DNA from: Patescibacteria group bacterium UBA661
Lineage (GTDB): Bacteria > Patescibacteriota > Minisyncoccia > Phycocordibacterales > UBA918
Reading direction: 5' to 3'
Assembly (NCBI GenBank): GCA_002299465.1
Contig: DBNX01000014.1
Span: 43,748 to 107,747 of the forward strand
DNA length: 64,000 bases
Position 1 is the stretch's first letter. Every line of letters starts with the position of its first letter. The notes beneath the pieces are model-generated. The model was given only the letters and a program-made list of their open reading frames with translations, searched no databases and had not been told where the DNA came from. A program made the translations under genes and the position numbers. This document shows, piece after piece, positions 1 through 7,334 of this stretch.

Positions 1-1
1 C

Positions 2-205
2 GCCATCGCGGATGCGAAAGCTCGGGCGGAAGCTATCGCCAGAGAGAGTGGTAGGGAAGTGGGGGATTTGCGCACGGCTGCTAGTGGCGTGGTGCAAGTC
101 TTACCGGTCGGTGGAGTGGAGGTGTCTGATTTTGGGACTTACGACACTGCCAGTATGGAAAAAGAAGTGATGGTGACAGTGCGGGCTAAGTTTAGTCTAA
201 ATTAG
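2..205 (+). CDS. SIMPL-domain (DUF541) protein, C-terminal part
   Basis: The gene enters from the left edge, so only its last 67 codons are visible, ending in TAG. The fragment opens with an Ala/Arg-rich helix (AIADAKARAEAIARESG) and then a beta-rich stretch ending VMVTVRAKFSLN. This helix followed by a final strand carrying a valine-rich V.V.A.F pattern is how SIMPL (DUF541) proteins end; they are usually exported or membrane-anchored proteins of poorly known function. The N-terminus, including any signal peptide, lies outside the window. A strong terminator hairpin follows 10 bases after the stop. The family call rests on this tail alone. Confidence 0.6.
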   Translation, partial: AIADAKARAEAIARESGREVGDLRTAASGVVQVLPVGGVEVSDFGTYDTASMEKEVMVTVRAKFSLN

Positions 206-215
206 TCAGATTCGC

Positions 216-251
216 CCGCTGTAAAAAATGCTTAAGCATTTTTTACAGCGG
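216..251 (+). terminator. Rho-independent terminator / perfect palindrome
   Basis: A perfect 36-base inverted repeat (18-base arms, no loop) containing A-run and T-run segments lies just after the SIMPL gene. The T-rich 3' arm provides the U-tract on the plus strand. It separates the SIMPL gene from the downstream SDR gene. Confidence 0.8.
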
Positions 252-304
252 ATGCTAGACTAGTTATGTCGAGGTGTTAGTACTTTTAAGTTCATTTTTA
301 TTTT

Positions 305-1039
305 ATGCAAAACAAAATTGCTCTAGTGACTGGTGCCGGACAGGGTATTGGTCGTAGCGTTGCTCAGCATTTAGCTGAGGCTGGTTGTCGGGTGGTTTTA
401 ACTGATAGTAATCGGGAGCGGGTCGAGTTGGCGGCAGGGGAAATACGGGAAGCTGGTTACGAAGCAGTCGCTGCCTGTGGTGACGTTAGTAATCGCGAAG
501 ATGTTAAAGCGATGTTCGCCGCCTCCAGCGTTTTTGGCCCAGTTGAAATCTTGGTAAACAACGCTGGCATATTTCCATACATAAATTTTACTGAGCTCTC
601 CGAGTGGGATTGGGAGAGAGTCCTTAAGGTTAATCTAAACTCTGTTTATCACTGTAGCCAAGAAGCTTTGTATTGTATGCCTAATGGTGGTCGCATAATT
701 AACATCTCATCGATCGCTAGTCATCTGGGGTTCGCAGGACTGACGCACTATTGTGCCGCTAAAAGTGGTGTTAATGGTTTTACCAGAGCGTTGGCACTGG
801 AAGTAGCACACCGCGGCATAACGGTAAATACCATAGCGCCTGGCGCCATTGATACCCCGGGAGCAAATATGACAATGGACCAAACGGCTGAGAATGCTTT
901 TCTTGCCAAAATACCACTCGGTCGTAAGGGTAGACCGGAAGAGATTGCTCAGGTGGTGGGTTTTTTGGCATCAGCGGAAGCTACTTACATAACCGGTCAG
1001 GTAATTACTGTGGATGGCGGTTGGTCAATGGCCAGTTAA
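305..1039 (+). CDS. SDR-family NAD(P)-dependent oxidoreductase (FabG-like)
   Basis: A 244-residue classical short-chain dehydrogenase/reductase. The cofactor-binding glycine motif TGAGQGIG is at residues 9-16, the structural NNAG motif at 85-88, the catalytic serine in the ISS motif near 135-136, and the YxxxK dyad is Tyr149/Lys153. The C-terminal GG after ITGQVITVDGGW is typical of FabG-type proteins. Such enzymes reduce 3-oxoacyl-ACP or oxidise sugars and alcohols in the cytoplasm. No fatty-acid synthesis genes are nearby, so the substrate cannot be given and fabG is not assigned. The gene stands alone between two terminators. I saw no convincing ribosome binding site before the ATG, only an AT-rich stretch. 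Confidence 0.85.
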   Translation: MQNKIALVTGAGQGIGRSVAQHLAEAGCRVVLTDSNRERVELAAGEIREAGYEAVAACGDVSNREDVKAMFAASSVFGPVEILVNNAGIFPYINFTELSEWDWERVLKVNLNSVYHCSQEALYCMPNGGRIINISSIASHLGFAGLTHYCAAKSGVNGFTRALALEVAHRGITVNTIAPGAIDTPGANMTMDQTAENAFLAKIPLGRKGRPEEIAQVVGFLASAEATYITGQVITVDGGWSMAS

Positions 1040-1042
1040 AAT

Positions 1043-1067
1043 AAACCACCGGCTGAGGCGGTGGTTT
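1043..1067. terminator. Bidirectional terminator
   Basis: Inverted repeat with 9-base arms (AAACCACCG / CGGTGGTTT) around a GCTGAGG loop, sitting between the convergent SDR gene and the 117-codon gene at 1089-1442. The A and T ends allow use on either strand. Confidence 0.75.
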
Positions 1068-1088
1068 GGATTTTGATTGCGGACTACT

Positions 1089-1442
1089 TCAAGTAGTTGT
1101 AGTTTTTTGCTTGAGGGCGGCGATTTGTTTTTTGATTTTTGCCACCGGTTTGGTGCGAGCCAGACTCTGGTTTCTGTTGAGGTAAAGGAAATATGGGCGT
1201 ATTTTTCCGCCGCCTTCCTTTACATAAACACGCACATCTTGCTTGTGGTCAGAACGCTTGAGCTCAGCCACAAACCGTGACGGTACTTCGTAGACGCCAT
1301 CAACCAGATTGTCAGCAACGGTGATATTGAGGTGTTCTAGCGTAGCCGCTGAATCACCCTGATCATTAAACCATTCGGCGATAGCCTCGTTAGCGCTGGG
1401 ACTAAGAGGCTTCACATAGAAAGAGTATTGGCGTGAAGACAT
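1089..1442 (-). CDS. Hypothetical protein, 117 aa
   Basis: I do not recognise this protein. It begins MSSRQYSFYVKPLSP, has mixed alpha/beta composition with no signal peptide or membrane segment, and ends in a basic Lys-rich tail with four threonines (KQKTTTT), suggesting a nucleic-acid-binding or structural role at most. A strong ribosome binding site (AGGAAGG, about 7 bases before the ATG) supports both the gene and this start. It converges on the SDR gene with a shared terminator and has a long gene-poor region upstream. It belongs to the group of Shine-Dalgarno-led accessory genes in this window. Confidence 0.65.
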   Translation of the reverse strand: MSSRQYSFYVKPLSPSANEAIAEWFNDQGDSAATLEHLNITVADNLVDGVYEVPSRFVAELKRSDHKQDVRVYVKEGGGKIRPYFLYLNRNQSLARTKPVAKIKKQIAALKQKTTTT

Positions 1443-2165
1443 GGTGGCACCTTCCTAGTTTGAAATGAAACAAAAAAGAACAAAAGAGCTAGAGAGAAAG
1501 AATATCGAAATAACGGCAAATGTAAAGAGTTGTGTCTGTATAAAGTCAGACTATTAAAATGATTTAAGGTAACCTCTAATTTTTTATTTTTTAATGTCGC
1601 ACAATATTTTGCATAGGGGGGGGGGTAGAGTTGGTGGGTGATAGGGGCAAGGTCGGTGCTGGACGTTTTAGTGTGCTTTTGCATTAGGTTAATTTTTGAC
1701 ACTGAACCAGCTAACGTTCCGGTTTGTACCCAAGACAACAATTTTTGTAAGTGCTCAGATAAAACCAAAATAGCCACAAAAATTTAGTTTGTCAGATTTT
1801 TTAAAACAAAAAGTAACCGTAGCAACTCTGCTGGTAGGAATAATTTTAAATGAGGTTTACTAGCTGTGAGCACGCCCGAGTTACTTAACAGGAGCGTAGC
1901 TTACAAGAGCTTGTAAGGCTCAGGATACTAGATTAGGCGTACCGATCCCAACCCCTATAACTAACCCAGCCCAACTCCGGTAGTGTAGTGCCGACTTTAG
2001 ATGTATAGCTTATGTCGCAAAAGATATATTGTGCGACATCTATCTATTACTATGACTAAGCATTACGACATTATTTACCTAAAGCTAAAGCCTCCCCTTT
2101 CCCACTCGTATCGCTCCTAAGCCGCGGCTGGCTCTTATAAAATTTTTGCGACGTTGCCATTCATA
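1443..2165. other. Long gene-poor region with scattered inverted repeats
   Basis: About 720 bases with no gene I can support; a 121-codon minus-strand frame at 1412-1777 has low-complexity, unprotein-like composition. It holds a run of ten G at 1616-1625 and a 14-base sequence ATGTCGCACAATAT at 1594-1607 that recurs in inverted orientation at 2026-2039. A third copy of its first 8 bases lies at 2012-2019, forming a local hairpin with 2032-2039. A further imperfect palindrome (AGCTTACAAG.GCTTGTAAGGCT) lies around 1898-1919. No tRNA, tmRNA, RNase P or SRP RNA hallmarks were seen. Confidence 0.4.
2012..2039. repeat. Inverted repeat (ATGTCGCA arms)
   Basis: Arms ATGTCGCA (2012-2019) and TGCGACAT (2032-2039) enclose a 12-base AT-rich loop. 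The right arm, extended to 14 bases, is the reverse complement of 1594-1607, so the element exists in at least three partial copies within 450 bases. No T-tract follows. Confidence 0.5.
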
Positions 2166-2936
2166 TCAAGTGCCAATAAAATCTCTAACCATATCCAGAT
2201 AATTCTGTCTGTCGTTGGTCAGATAAATATTCCGAGTAGCTTGGCGTGTTAATTGCCCCTCTAATTCTGGGTGTCTGTAAAGATATTGTTGGAGTTTGTT
2301 TGGTATAATTTCGTCTTGTGAAAATACACTTTCGCTGTCCCCCATTATTTCTCGAACTGGTTCTTTGAGTAGACTGTAATGGGTGCAACCTAGAATAACA
2401 GCCCGTGCTCCAGCGTCTCGCGCCGTCTTTGTCTCGGCGCTGATATTAGCAAATGCCTGGGCGATGTTCCCGGATTCAATTAACGGTACAATTTCTGGCA
2501 ATGCTTTGCTTAGTAAAGACAGCTCTGCGTTTAACTTTGTTAATTCCCTCTGGTACTTACCAGAAGCAACTGTTCGCTTAGTGGCAAACAACATCACTGG
2601 TGTCAGTGCTTTATCCGCCAGCACCTCAACTGTCGGTATGATAACCCCCAGAATACGCCGCGTAGCATATTCACCTTGCAAAATGGTGTCTTGTAGGCGG
2701 CGCAGGGTTTCGGCTGAAGCCGTATTGCAAGCAATAATGACAAGTAGACAATCTTTGGCAAACAAATGCTCGACACCAATTTTGGTCAGTCGGAATATCT
2801 CTTCCTCTGGTTTGTTACCAAAAGGCAAATTAGCAGTGTCTCCATAAAACTCATAATCGTACTGAGGCAACTGCTTAGTTACCGCCTTTAGAATAAGCAA
2901 CCCCCCTAGCCCCGAATCAAAGAAACCAATTTTCAT
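2166..2936 (-). CDS. murI: Glutamate racemase
   Basis: A 256-residue Asp/Glu racemase that makes D-glutamate for peptidoglycan in the cytoplasm. The N-terminal FDSGLGG motif gives Asp7 and Ser8; the two catalytic cysteines are Cys70 in the CNTASA motif and Cys184 in GCTHY. Length matches the family (about 250-270). It starts 6 bases after the stop of the EVE-domain gene upstream on the same strand, so the two are probably cotranscribed. With the MltG proteins, L,D-transpeptidase and SLT-like protein elsewhere in the window, it points to a peptidoglycan wall. Confidence 0.93.
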   Translation of the reverse strand: MKIGFFDSGLGGLLILKAVTKQLPQYDYEFYGDTANLPFGNKPEEEIFRLTKIGVEHLFAKDCLLVIIACNTASAETLRRLQDTILQGEYATRRILGVIIPTVEVLADKALTPVMLFATKRTVASGKYQRELTKLNAELSLLSKALPEIVPLIESGNIAQAFANISAETKTARDAGARAVILGCTHYSLLKEPVREIMGDSESVFSQDEIIPNKLQQYLYRHPELEGQLTRQATRNIYLTNDRQNYLDMVRDFIGT

Positions 2937-2942
2937 ACAGCT

Positions 2943-3458
2943 TTATGGGTTTGTTTCGGAAACTTTAGTTCGTGTAGCCGTGGGACCAGCAAGACGGACG
3001 TTTTTACTAGCCAGTTTAACAATGGCGTAGTACTGGGCTTTTGTTATCGGTATGACCGATAAGCGGTTCCCTTTTTTGATAAACGGCAAATCCGAAAATC
3101 GCTGGTCTGATTTTAAAGTTTCCAAAGAAACAATTTGTGAAAACTTATTAATATAACGCATAGTTGGTCCAAGCCACCGCGGGTTGTTTGGAGTCGATTT
3201 GGCGTCATAGTACTGGTGTCCAGGGATGAATTGTGTGGGGTCTGGTGCGGCTGCTTTTGCTACCACCATCTCCCCCACCACCCCGACATTCTTGGTACTG
3301 GAGTGGTAAAATAACGCCAGATCGCCGATTTTCATCTCGTCACGAAACATATTGCGAACTTGGTAATTACGCACCCCATCCCATAATGACAATCCGGCTC
3401 GTTTTAAGTCATCGATTCCAAATTCACTAGGTTCACTTTTCATTAGCCAATACCGCAT
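2943..3458 (-). CDS. EVE domain-containing protein
   Basis: A 171-residue single-domain EVE/PUA-like protein. The start MRYWLMKSEPSEFGIDDL and the later WDGVRNYQVRN and GDLALFYHSS segments are the conserved core of the EVE family (as in human THYN1), which is thought to bind modified DNA or RNA bases through an aromatic cage. It is followed at 6 bases by murI. A TATAAT box lies upstream at about 3481-3486 with a short leader; I could not find a clear -35. Function in bacteria is largely unknown; no restriction or base-modification genes are adjacent. Confidence 0.88.
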   Translation of the reverse strand: MRYWLMKSEPSEFGIDDLKRAGLSLWDGVRNYQVRNMFRDEMKIGDLALFYHSSTKNVGVVGEMVVAKAAAPDPTQFIPGHQYYDAKSTPNNPRWLGPTMRYINKFSQIVSLETLKSDQRFSDLPFIKKGNRLSVIPITKAQYYAIVKLASKNVRLAGPTATRTKVSETNP

Positions 3459-3540
3459 AGATTTTGTTGTCAGATTTCTAGATTATACTATACAAAAAAG
3501 TTTCGCGGACTTTTCTCATTGTGTAATTGTCCCTGATAAA

Positions 3541-3570
3541 GTAAAAAGCACCCAAAGGGGTGCTTTTTAC
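3541..3570. terminator. Terminator hairpin
   Basis: Perfect inverted repeat with 13-base arms GTAAAAAGCACCC / GGGTGCTTTTTAC and a 4-base loop. It directly follows the stop of the SLT-like gene on the minus strand, and its T-rich arm supplies the U-tract. Confidence 0.88.
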
Positions 3571-4018
3571 TTAGTTATTCATCGCTAAGGCGTTGCTCCA
3601 GCAAGGGGCGGAAGCATTCCACGGACGCGTCCCTTGTGTTTCGTAAAGGTAGCGTGCGTAGGCCATATTGTGATAAATGTCGTAGAGATTGAGGTTCATA
3701 GAACGTGCTGTCTCCTCGTGGTAACGTTTATTGATCTGCATTACGCCAGTGTCGTCGTTGTCAACTCTGCCCCTTAGGACAGAACCGTCAGCGAGAGTGT
3801 GTCGAAAAGTCGATTCACAACGGGCAATGTGTATCATTATCGGTATATCACGGAAATAAGAACGAACTATTCGCTCGGTTGAAATAGTAGCAGCGGGCAG
3901 GTTTTCTTGTGCTACTTCTGCCGAACTTATATAACCGAACTCAGTACTTGCAGGGACAACGGTCGAAAACGACGTCGCAGCCAGAACAGCAAGTATTACA
4001 TTGGATAAAATAAGCCAT
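3571..4018 (-). CDS. Lysozyme-like/SLT lytic transglycosylase, probable 5' frameshift
   Basis: The last 88 codons (from ATG at 3837) encode a transglycosylase-like core: the catalytic-Glu motif IARCESTFRH, then DDTGVMQIN and an HEE helix, as in SLT-fold peptidoglycan hydrolases. The frame stays open upstream of that ATG to a TAA at 4024-4026, and the extra residues read as a signal peptide plus linker (SNVILAVLAATSFSTVV, then IVRSYFRDIPI running into IARCES), so 3837 is an internal Met. No ATG, GTG or TTG lies in that extension. An ATG at 4016-4018 is one base out of frame. Deleting one T from the run TTTT at 4007-4010 gives MAYLSNVILAVLA, a normal signal peptide. Thus either a real frameshift or a read error lies there. 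Probably an exported wall-remodelling enzyme. Confidence 0.7.
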
Positions 4019-4261
4019 TGGTCTTATCTTATAAATACCGGCTTTTAGGTCGGTAACCGCAAAATCATAGCATAAATAGCGGATTTTTTATATTATAGCA
4101 TATATTAAGCTATAAGTCAATAGCTTGTGGTAATGTCTAAATAAATTTGGGCTGTTTTCAGCTATATTATAATCTAAGTCAGTTTTTATTTCGATTTATA
4201 AGTTTAAACCTCCCAACCCTCCGATCTTCGGCTTTAACACCAGTCAGTATATCTAAAAAAG

Positions 4262-4294
4262 CCGCCCCGAAAGTCGAGACGACTTTCGGGGCGG
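4262..4294 (-). terminator. Rho-independent terminator
   Basis: Perfect 15-base stem (CCGCCCCGAAAGTCG) with a 3-base loop; on the minus strand it is followed by TTTTTT. It lies just downstream of the repeat-protein gene at 4311-5303. The stretch from here to about 4025 holds no gene I can support. Confidence 0.92.
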
Positions 4295-4310
4295 TGGGCG
4301 GGGTTACCTC

Positions 4311-5303
4311 TCAGAAATCTTTTTTTCTGTATATGCGGTAAACAGCTCTCGGTGTCGGCTTTTCCTCTAAAGACCGAAACTTTCTTGCAATTGGGATGTA
4401 GTGCTTGGGAGACATACCAATGAATGTGAACGAGTACGCAATGAACTCATTAGCCTCTACCTCTAGCTGTCGACAGAGCTTTAATTTCCTGTCGATATTC
4501 TCAAACGAGTAGCCGAGGATGTTCGGCGCCGTAGTGATCAGCTTCTGTGGGTCTTTGAACCCACGCTCACGCAACCCAGCGATTTTCCCGTCGATGTTCT
4601 CAAGCGAGTAGTTGAGGATAAGAGGCATCGAGACAATCATCTTCTGCGGGTCTTTGAACCCACGCTCTCGCAACCCAGCGATTTTCCCATCAATGTTCTC
4701 AAACGAGTAGCCGAGGATGGCAGGCGACGTAATGATCAGCTTCTGCAGGTCTTTGAACCCACGCTCTCGCAACCCAGCGATTTTCCCGTCGATGTTCTCA
4801 AACGAGTAGCCGAGAATGGTAGGCGACGTAATGATCAGCTTCTGCGGGTCTTTGAAGCCACGCTCACGCAACCCGGCGATTTTCCCGTCGATGTTCTCAA
4901 ACGAGTAGCCGAGAATGGTAGGCGACGTAATGATCAGCTTCTGCGGGTCTTTGAACCCACGCTCTCGCAACCCGGCGATTTTCCCATCAATGTTCTCAAA
5001 CGAGTAGCCAAGGATGGTAGGCGACGTAATGATCAGCTTCTGCGGGTCTTCGAACCCACGCTCTCGCAACCCGGCGATTTTCCCGTCAATGTTCTCAAAC
5101 GAGAGACCAAGGATGGCAGGCATCGAGACAATCATCTTCTGCAGGTCTTCGAAGCCGCGTTGTCTTAATCCTTCAATCTTTTTGCCATAATCTTCAACTG
5201 GCCAAAGGTGGTTTTTAAAGATCGAGCTGCCCTCAATACGTTCCAACCCGAAGATTTCCGCATAGAAATTTTGACGGGCGTTTCTTTCTTCTTGAGAAAG
5301 CAT
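4311..5303 (-). CDS. mTERF-like 33-residue helical repeat protein
   Basis: A 330-residue protein built from eight consecutive 33-residue units: a first unit at residues 33-65, near-identical units at 66-98, 99-131, 132-164, 165-197, 198-230 and 231-263, and a decayed one at 264-296. The consensus runs GYSFENIDGKIAGLRERGF then KDPQKLIITSPTIL. The Pro before IL and the two-helix pattern with GL..RGF match mTERF motifs, which in mitochondria and plastids stack into superhelices that bind nucleic acid. N-terminal (1-32) and C-terminal (297-330, basic) caps are unrelated. There is no signal peptide. A good promoter (5347-5375), a strong AGGAG site and a terminator make it a single-gene unit. The mTERF link is inferred from sequence pattern; a general alpha-solenoid is the alternative. 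Confidence 0.75.
   Translation of the reverse strand: MLSQEERNARQNFYAEIFGLERIEGSSIFKNHLWPVEDYGKKIEGLRQRGFEDLQKMIVSMPAILGLSFENIDGKIAGLRERGFEDPQKLIITSPTILGYSFENIDGKIAGLRERGFKDPQKLIITSPTILGYSFENIDGKIAGLRERGFKDPQKLIITSPTILGYSFENIDGKIAGLRERGFKDLQKLIITSPAILGYSFENIDGKIAGLRERGFKDPQKMIVSMPLILNYSLENIDGKIAGLRERGFKDPQKLITTAPNILGYSFENIDRKLKLCRQLEVEANEFIAYSFTFIGMSPKHYIPIARKFRSLEEKPTPRAVYRIYRKKDF
4515..5108 (-). repeat. Six tandem 99-bp coding repeats
   Basis: Six in-frame, nearly identical 99-base units encode residues 66-263 of the mTERF-like protein. Units three and four give identical peptides and differ by few bases, which suggests recent duplication by unequal recombination or replication slippage. 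Copy number is therefore likely to vary between strains and may be miscounted in short-read assemblies. Confidence 0.9.
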
Positions 5304-5346
5304 GGTACTCTCCTGTGTAGGGTGGAAGACAGTTTTGCTAATTTAG

Positions 5347-5375
5347 ACTATATCATAAAATATGTTTTTGTCCAA
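5347..5375 (-). promoter_or_regulatory. sigma70-type promoter of the mTERF-like gene
   Basis: On the minus strand TTGGAC, 17-base spacer, TATAGT. The expected leader is about 37 bases and carries AGGAG 6 bases before the ATG. Confidence 0.65.
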
Positions 5376-5467
5376 TTTTTTGCTGGCTGTTATCAGTACT
5401 CAATTACACTACTACAACTATAATTTTGCTGAATTATGTGTTTTAATTTAAGGGTTTCTTAAACGGT

Positions 5468-6391
5468 ATGACATTATTATTATTTTTTGGAGCGTTGGTG
5501 GCTCCCTTCCTCTACGCGATTACCAACCACGTAGATAAAATTCTCCTTCAAAATTATTTCAAGGAAGGCGGGGTTGGTACATTGATTATTTTCTCCTCCC
5601 TCCTCTCTTTTATTGCTATACCAGTGGTGCTTTTTGTTGATCCAACGGTACTACAAACTGATTGGTTTAATATAGCTATACTGACAGTTGTCGGTGCGAT
5701 GAATCTCATCTTGTTGTGGTGTTACTTGCAGGCGCTCAACGCCGATGAGCCCACGGTCGTTATTATCTTTTACCAGTTGGTGCCTGTACTCGGCCTGATT
5801 CTTGGCTATTTGGTGTTAGGAGAAATGATTACTCTGATGCAGGGGGTGGCCATGGCACTCATCATTGTTGGTGCTTGTATTATGACGTTAGCAAGTGACG
5901 AGGATGGGAAGCTTACTATCCGACTTCGGACCCTGGGTTATATGGTGATTGCATCTTTGTGTTGGGCGGGTGAGTCTACTCTCTTTAAAAAAGTGGCCCT
6001 AGAAGAGAACGTTTGGCGTTCCTTTTTCTGGGAAAGTCTTTCGATGGTTGTTATTGGTATTATTTTGTTTTTATTTGTGCGTCGCTATCGCCAATCATTC
6101 CTAAAGGCACTAAAAGTAAACAGTAAACCAATTTTAGGTTTAAACGTTTTCAATGAGTCAGTCTACATAACTGGTAACATGGCAGCTTCTTTTATGGTGG
6201 TCCTCATTCCGGTGGCTCTTAACTTGCTGATGAATTCCTTCCAGCCCATATTTGTGTTCGTTATTGGTCTGGTATTGGCGTGGTTTATACCGAATTATGC
6301 GACTGAGACAGCGCGTAGTCGCTGGAAGCAGAAACTGTTAGCCATTGTCTTCACCGGCTTGGGGGCGTATTTCATTGGTGACTGGTGGTAG
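5468..6391 (+). CDS. EamA/DMT-family transporter
   Basis: A 307-residue integral membrane protein with about ten hydrophobic helices in two similar halves, as in the drug/metabolite transporter superfamily. The first half ends with the conserved PTVVIIFYQLVPVLGLILGYLVLGE pattern (helices 3-4, residues about 95-120), and a second repeat starts near residue 155. DMT members export or import small metabolites; the substrate cannot be read from sequence. A TATAAT box at 5419-5424 lacks a good -35. No clear ribosome binding site. Stands alone, transcribed away from the mTERF-like gene. Confidence 0.85.
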   Translation: MTLLLFFGALVAPFLYAITNHVDKILLQNYFKEGGVGTLIIFSSLLSFIAIPVVLFVDPTVLQTDWFNIAILTVVGAMNLILLWCYLQALNADEPTVVIIFYQLVPVLGLILGYLVLGEMITLMQGVAMALIIVGACIMTLASDEDGKLTIRLRTLGYMVIASLCWAGESTLFKKVALEENVWRSFFWESLSMVVIGIILFLFVRRYRQSFLKALKVNSKPILGLNVFNESVYITGNMAASFMVVLIPVALNLLMNSFQPIFVFVIGLVLAWFIPNYATETARSRWKQKLLAIVFTGLGAYFIGDWW

Positions 6392-6491
6392 GTAAGAAGT
6401 GACCACATTTTGTGTCTTTCTAACACCTTATCTAAATTTGATTTTTAGCTTCTTTAAAAAAACTTACTGCCGAGAGCTTTTATTTAAGTAA

Positions 6492-7334
6492 TCATTGCTG
6501 TTGTTTGGCATAAACCAGTGCTCCATAAAGACCAGCGTCATCTTTTAGGGTGGCGGTGGTAATGAAAGGACAAGCCACAAAACCATCGAGAGCTTCTACG
6601 GTGTATTTTCTGGTGGCTTCAATTGGTATTTTTGGATCCCCCACCATCATAGAACCACCGAGAATAATTACCTCCGGCGACCAGTACAGAATGGTGTTGC
6701 GCAATCCTTGTGCTAAATACTCCGCTAACTCGTCCCATAAAGCGTCGCTTTGGGGGATTTCGTAGGGCTTAACTCCTAGACGAGATTCCACCGCTGTACC
6801 GGACACCAAGTTTTCTAAGGTTGGAGTCACGTCTTCGCCTAAAATGGTCCTGTCTATATCAAGCAGTTGGTGACCGGGTTCAAAGCCAACTGTTGCAATA
6901 TCTAGTTTGCCTTGCTCGATCTTTACCCCACCCACACCGGTGCTGATGGTGTGGTAAGCAACAATATCAAGCCCCTTCCCTGCCCCAAAAACCGCTTCCC
7001 CTAAACCCGCTAAGGCCGTGTCATTTTCTAAGTAAACTGGTACACCAAACTGAGCAGTTAAATCTTTAGTCAGCGGTTTACCAGCCCAACTACCAAGCAC
7101 GGCATCATTAGCGATGCCGGTTTTATTCTCCATTAGCAAACCCCGAATACCACCAGCTATGGCTTTTATTTTTTTACCGGCTGCTAATTCAGCGATTCCT
7201 TCCGACATTTTTTTAAGACCAGCTTGATAATTAGTTGGGGTGTTAAAAGAAATCTTTTGTGTGATGGTTTTACCATCATCGCTAACCGCTACTCTAATTT
7301 TCGTGCCACCAACATCAAAAACAACGTAGATCAT
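6492..7334 (-). CDS. ROK-family sugar kinase (glucokinase-like)
   Basis: A 280-residue ROK-type protein. The phosphate-binding FDVGGTK motif is at residues 6-12, the catalytic Asp105 in the ENDTALAGLGEA segment, and Glu152/His155 in EPGH match the substrate-binding motif. The cysteine cluster (CxCGxxGC) that normally binds zinc after that motif is absent, so it is a zinc-less or divergent member. It overlaps the stop of pgi by 4 bases (ATGA), implying translational coupling; a kinase plus glucose-6-phosphate isomerase fits entry of glucose or a related hexose into glycolysis. Substrate unproven. Confidence 0.8.
   Translation of the reverse strand: MIYVVFDVGGTKIRVAVSDDGKTITQKISFNTPTNYQAGLKKMSEGIAELAAGKKIKAIAGGIRGLLMENKTGIANDAVLGSWAGKPLTKDLTAQFGVPVYLENDTALAGLGEAVFGAGKGLDIVAYHTISTGVGGVKIEQGKLDIATVGFEPGHQLLDIDRTILGEDVTPTLENLVSGTAVESRLGVKPYEIPQSDALWDELAEYLAQGLRNTILYWSPEVIILGGSMMVGDPKIPIEATRKYTVEALDGFVACPFITTATLKDDAGLYGALVYAKQQQ

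Noticed and set aside
1412..1777. 121-codon open frame on the minus strand
   Set aside because: Composition is low-complexity and unlike a protein, it runs through the G10 tract as a Pro-rich stretch, overlaps the Shine-Dalgarno of the 117-aa gene and has no ribosome site or family pattern.
1860..2160. tRNA, tmRNA, RNase P RNA or SRP RNA in the gene-poor region
   Set aside because: None of the conserved blocks (T-loop GTTCGA, RNase P GAGGAAAGTCC, SRP GGAAGGAAGCA) was found on either strand.
3571..3837. 88-aa gene starting at the ATG at 3837
   Set aside because: The frame continues upstream with a readable signal peptide and the IVRSYFRDIP helix that normally precedes the catalytic motif, so this Met is internal.
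4515..5108. CRISPR-like or other non-coding direct repeat array
   Set aside because: The 99-bp period is a multiple of three, there are no spacers, and the units encode repeats of one protein with a promoter, ribosome site and terminator.
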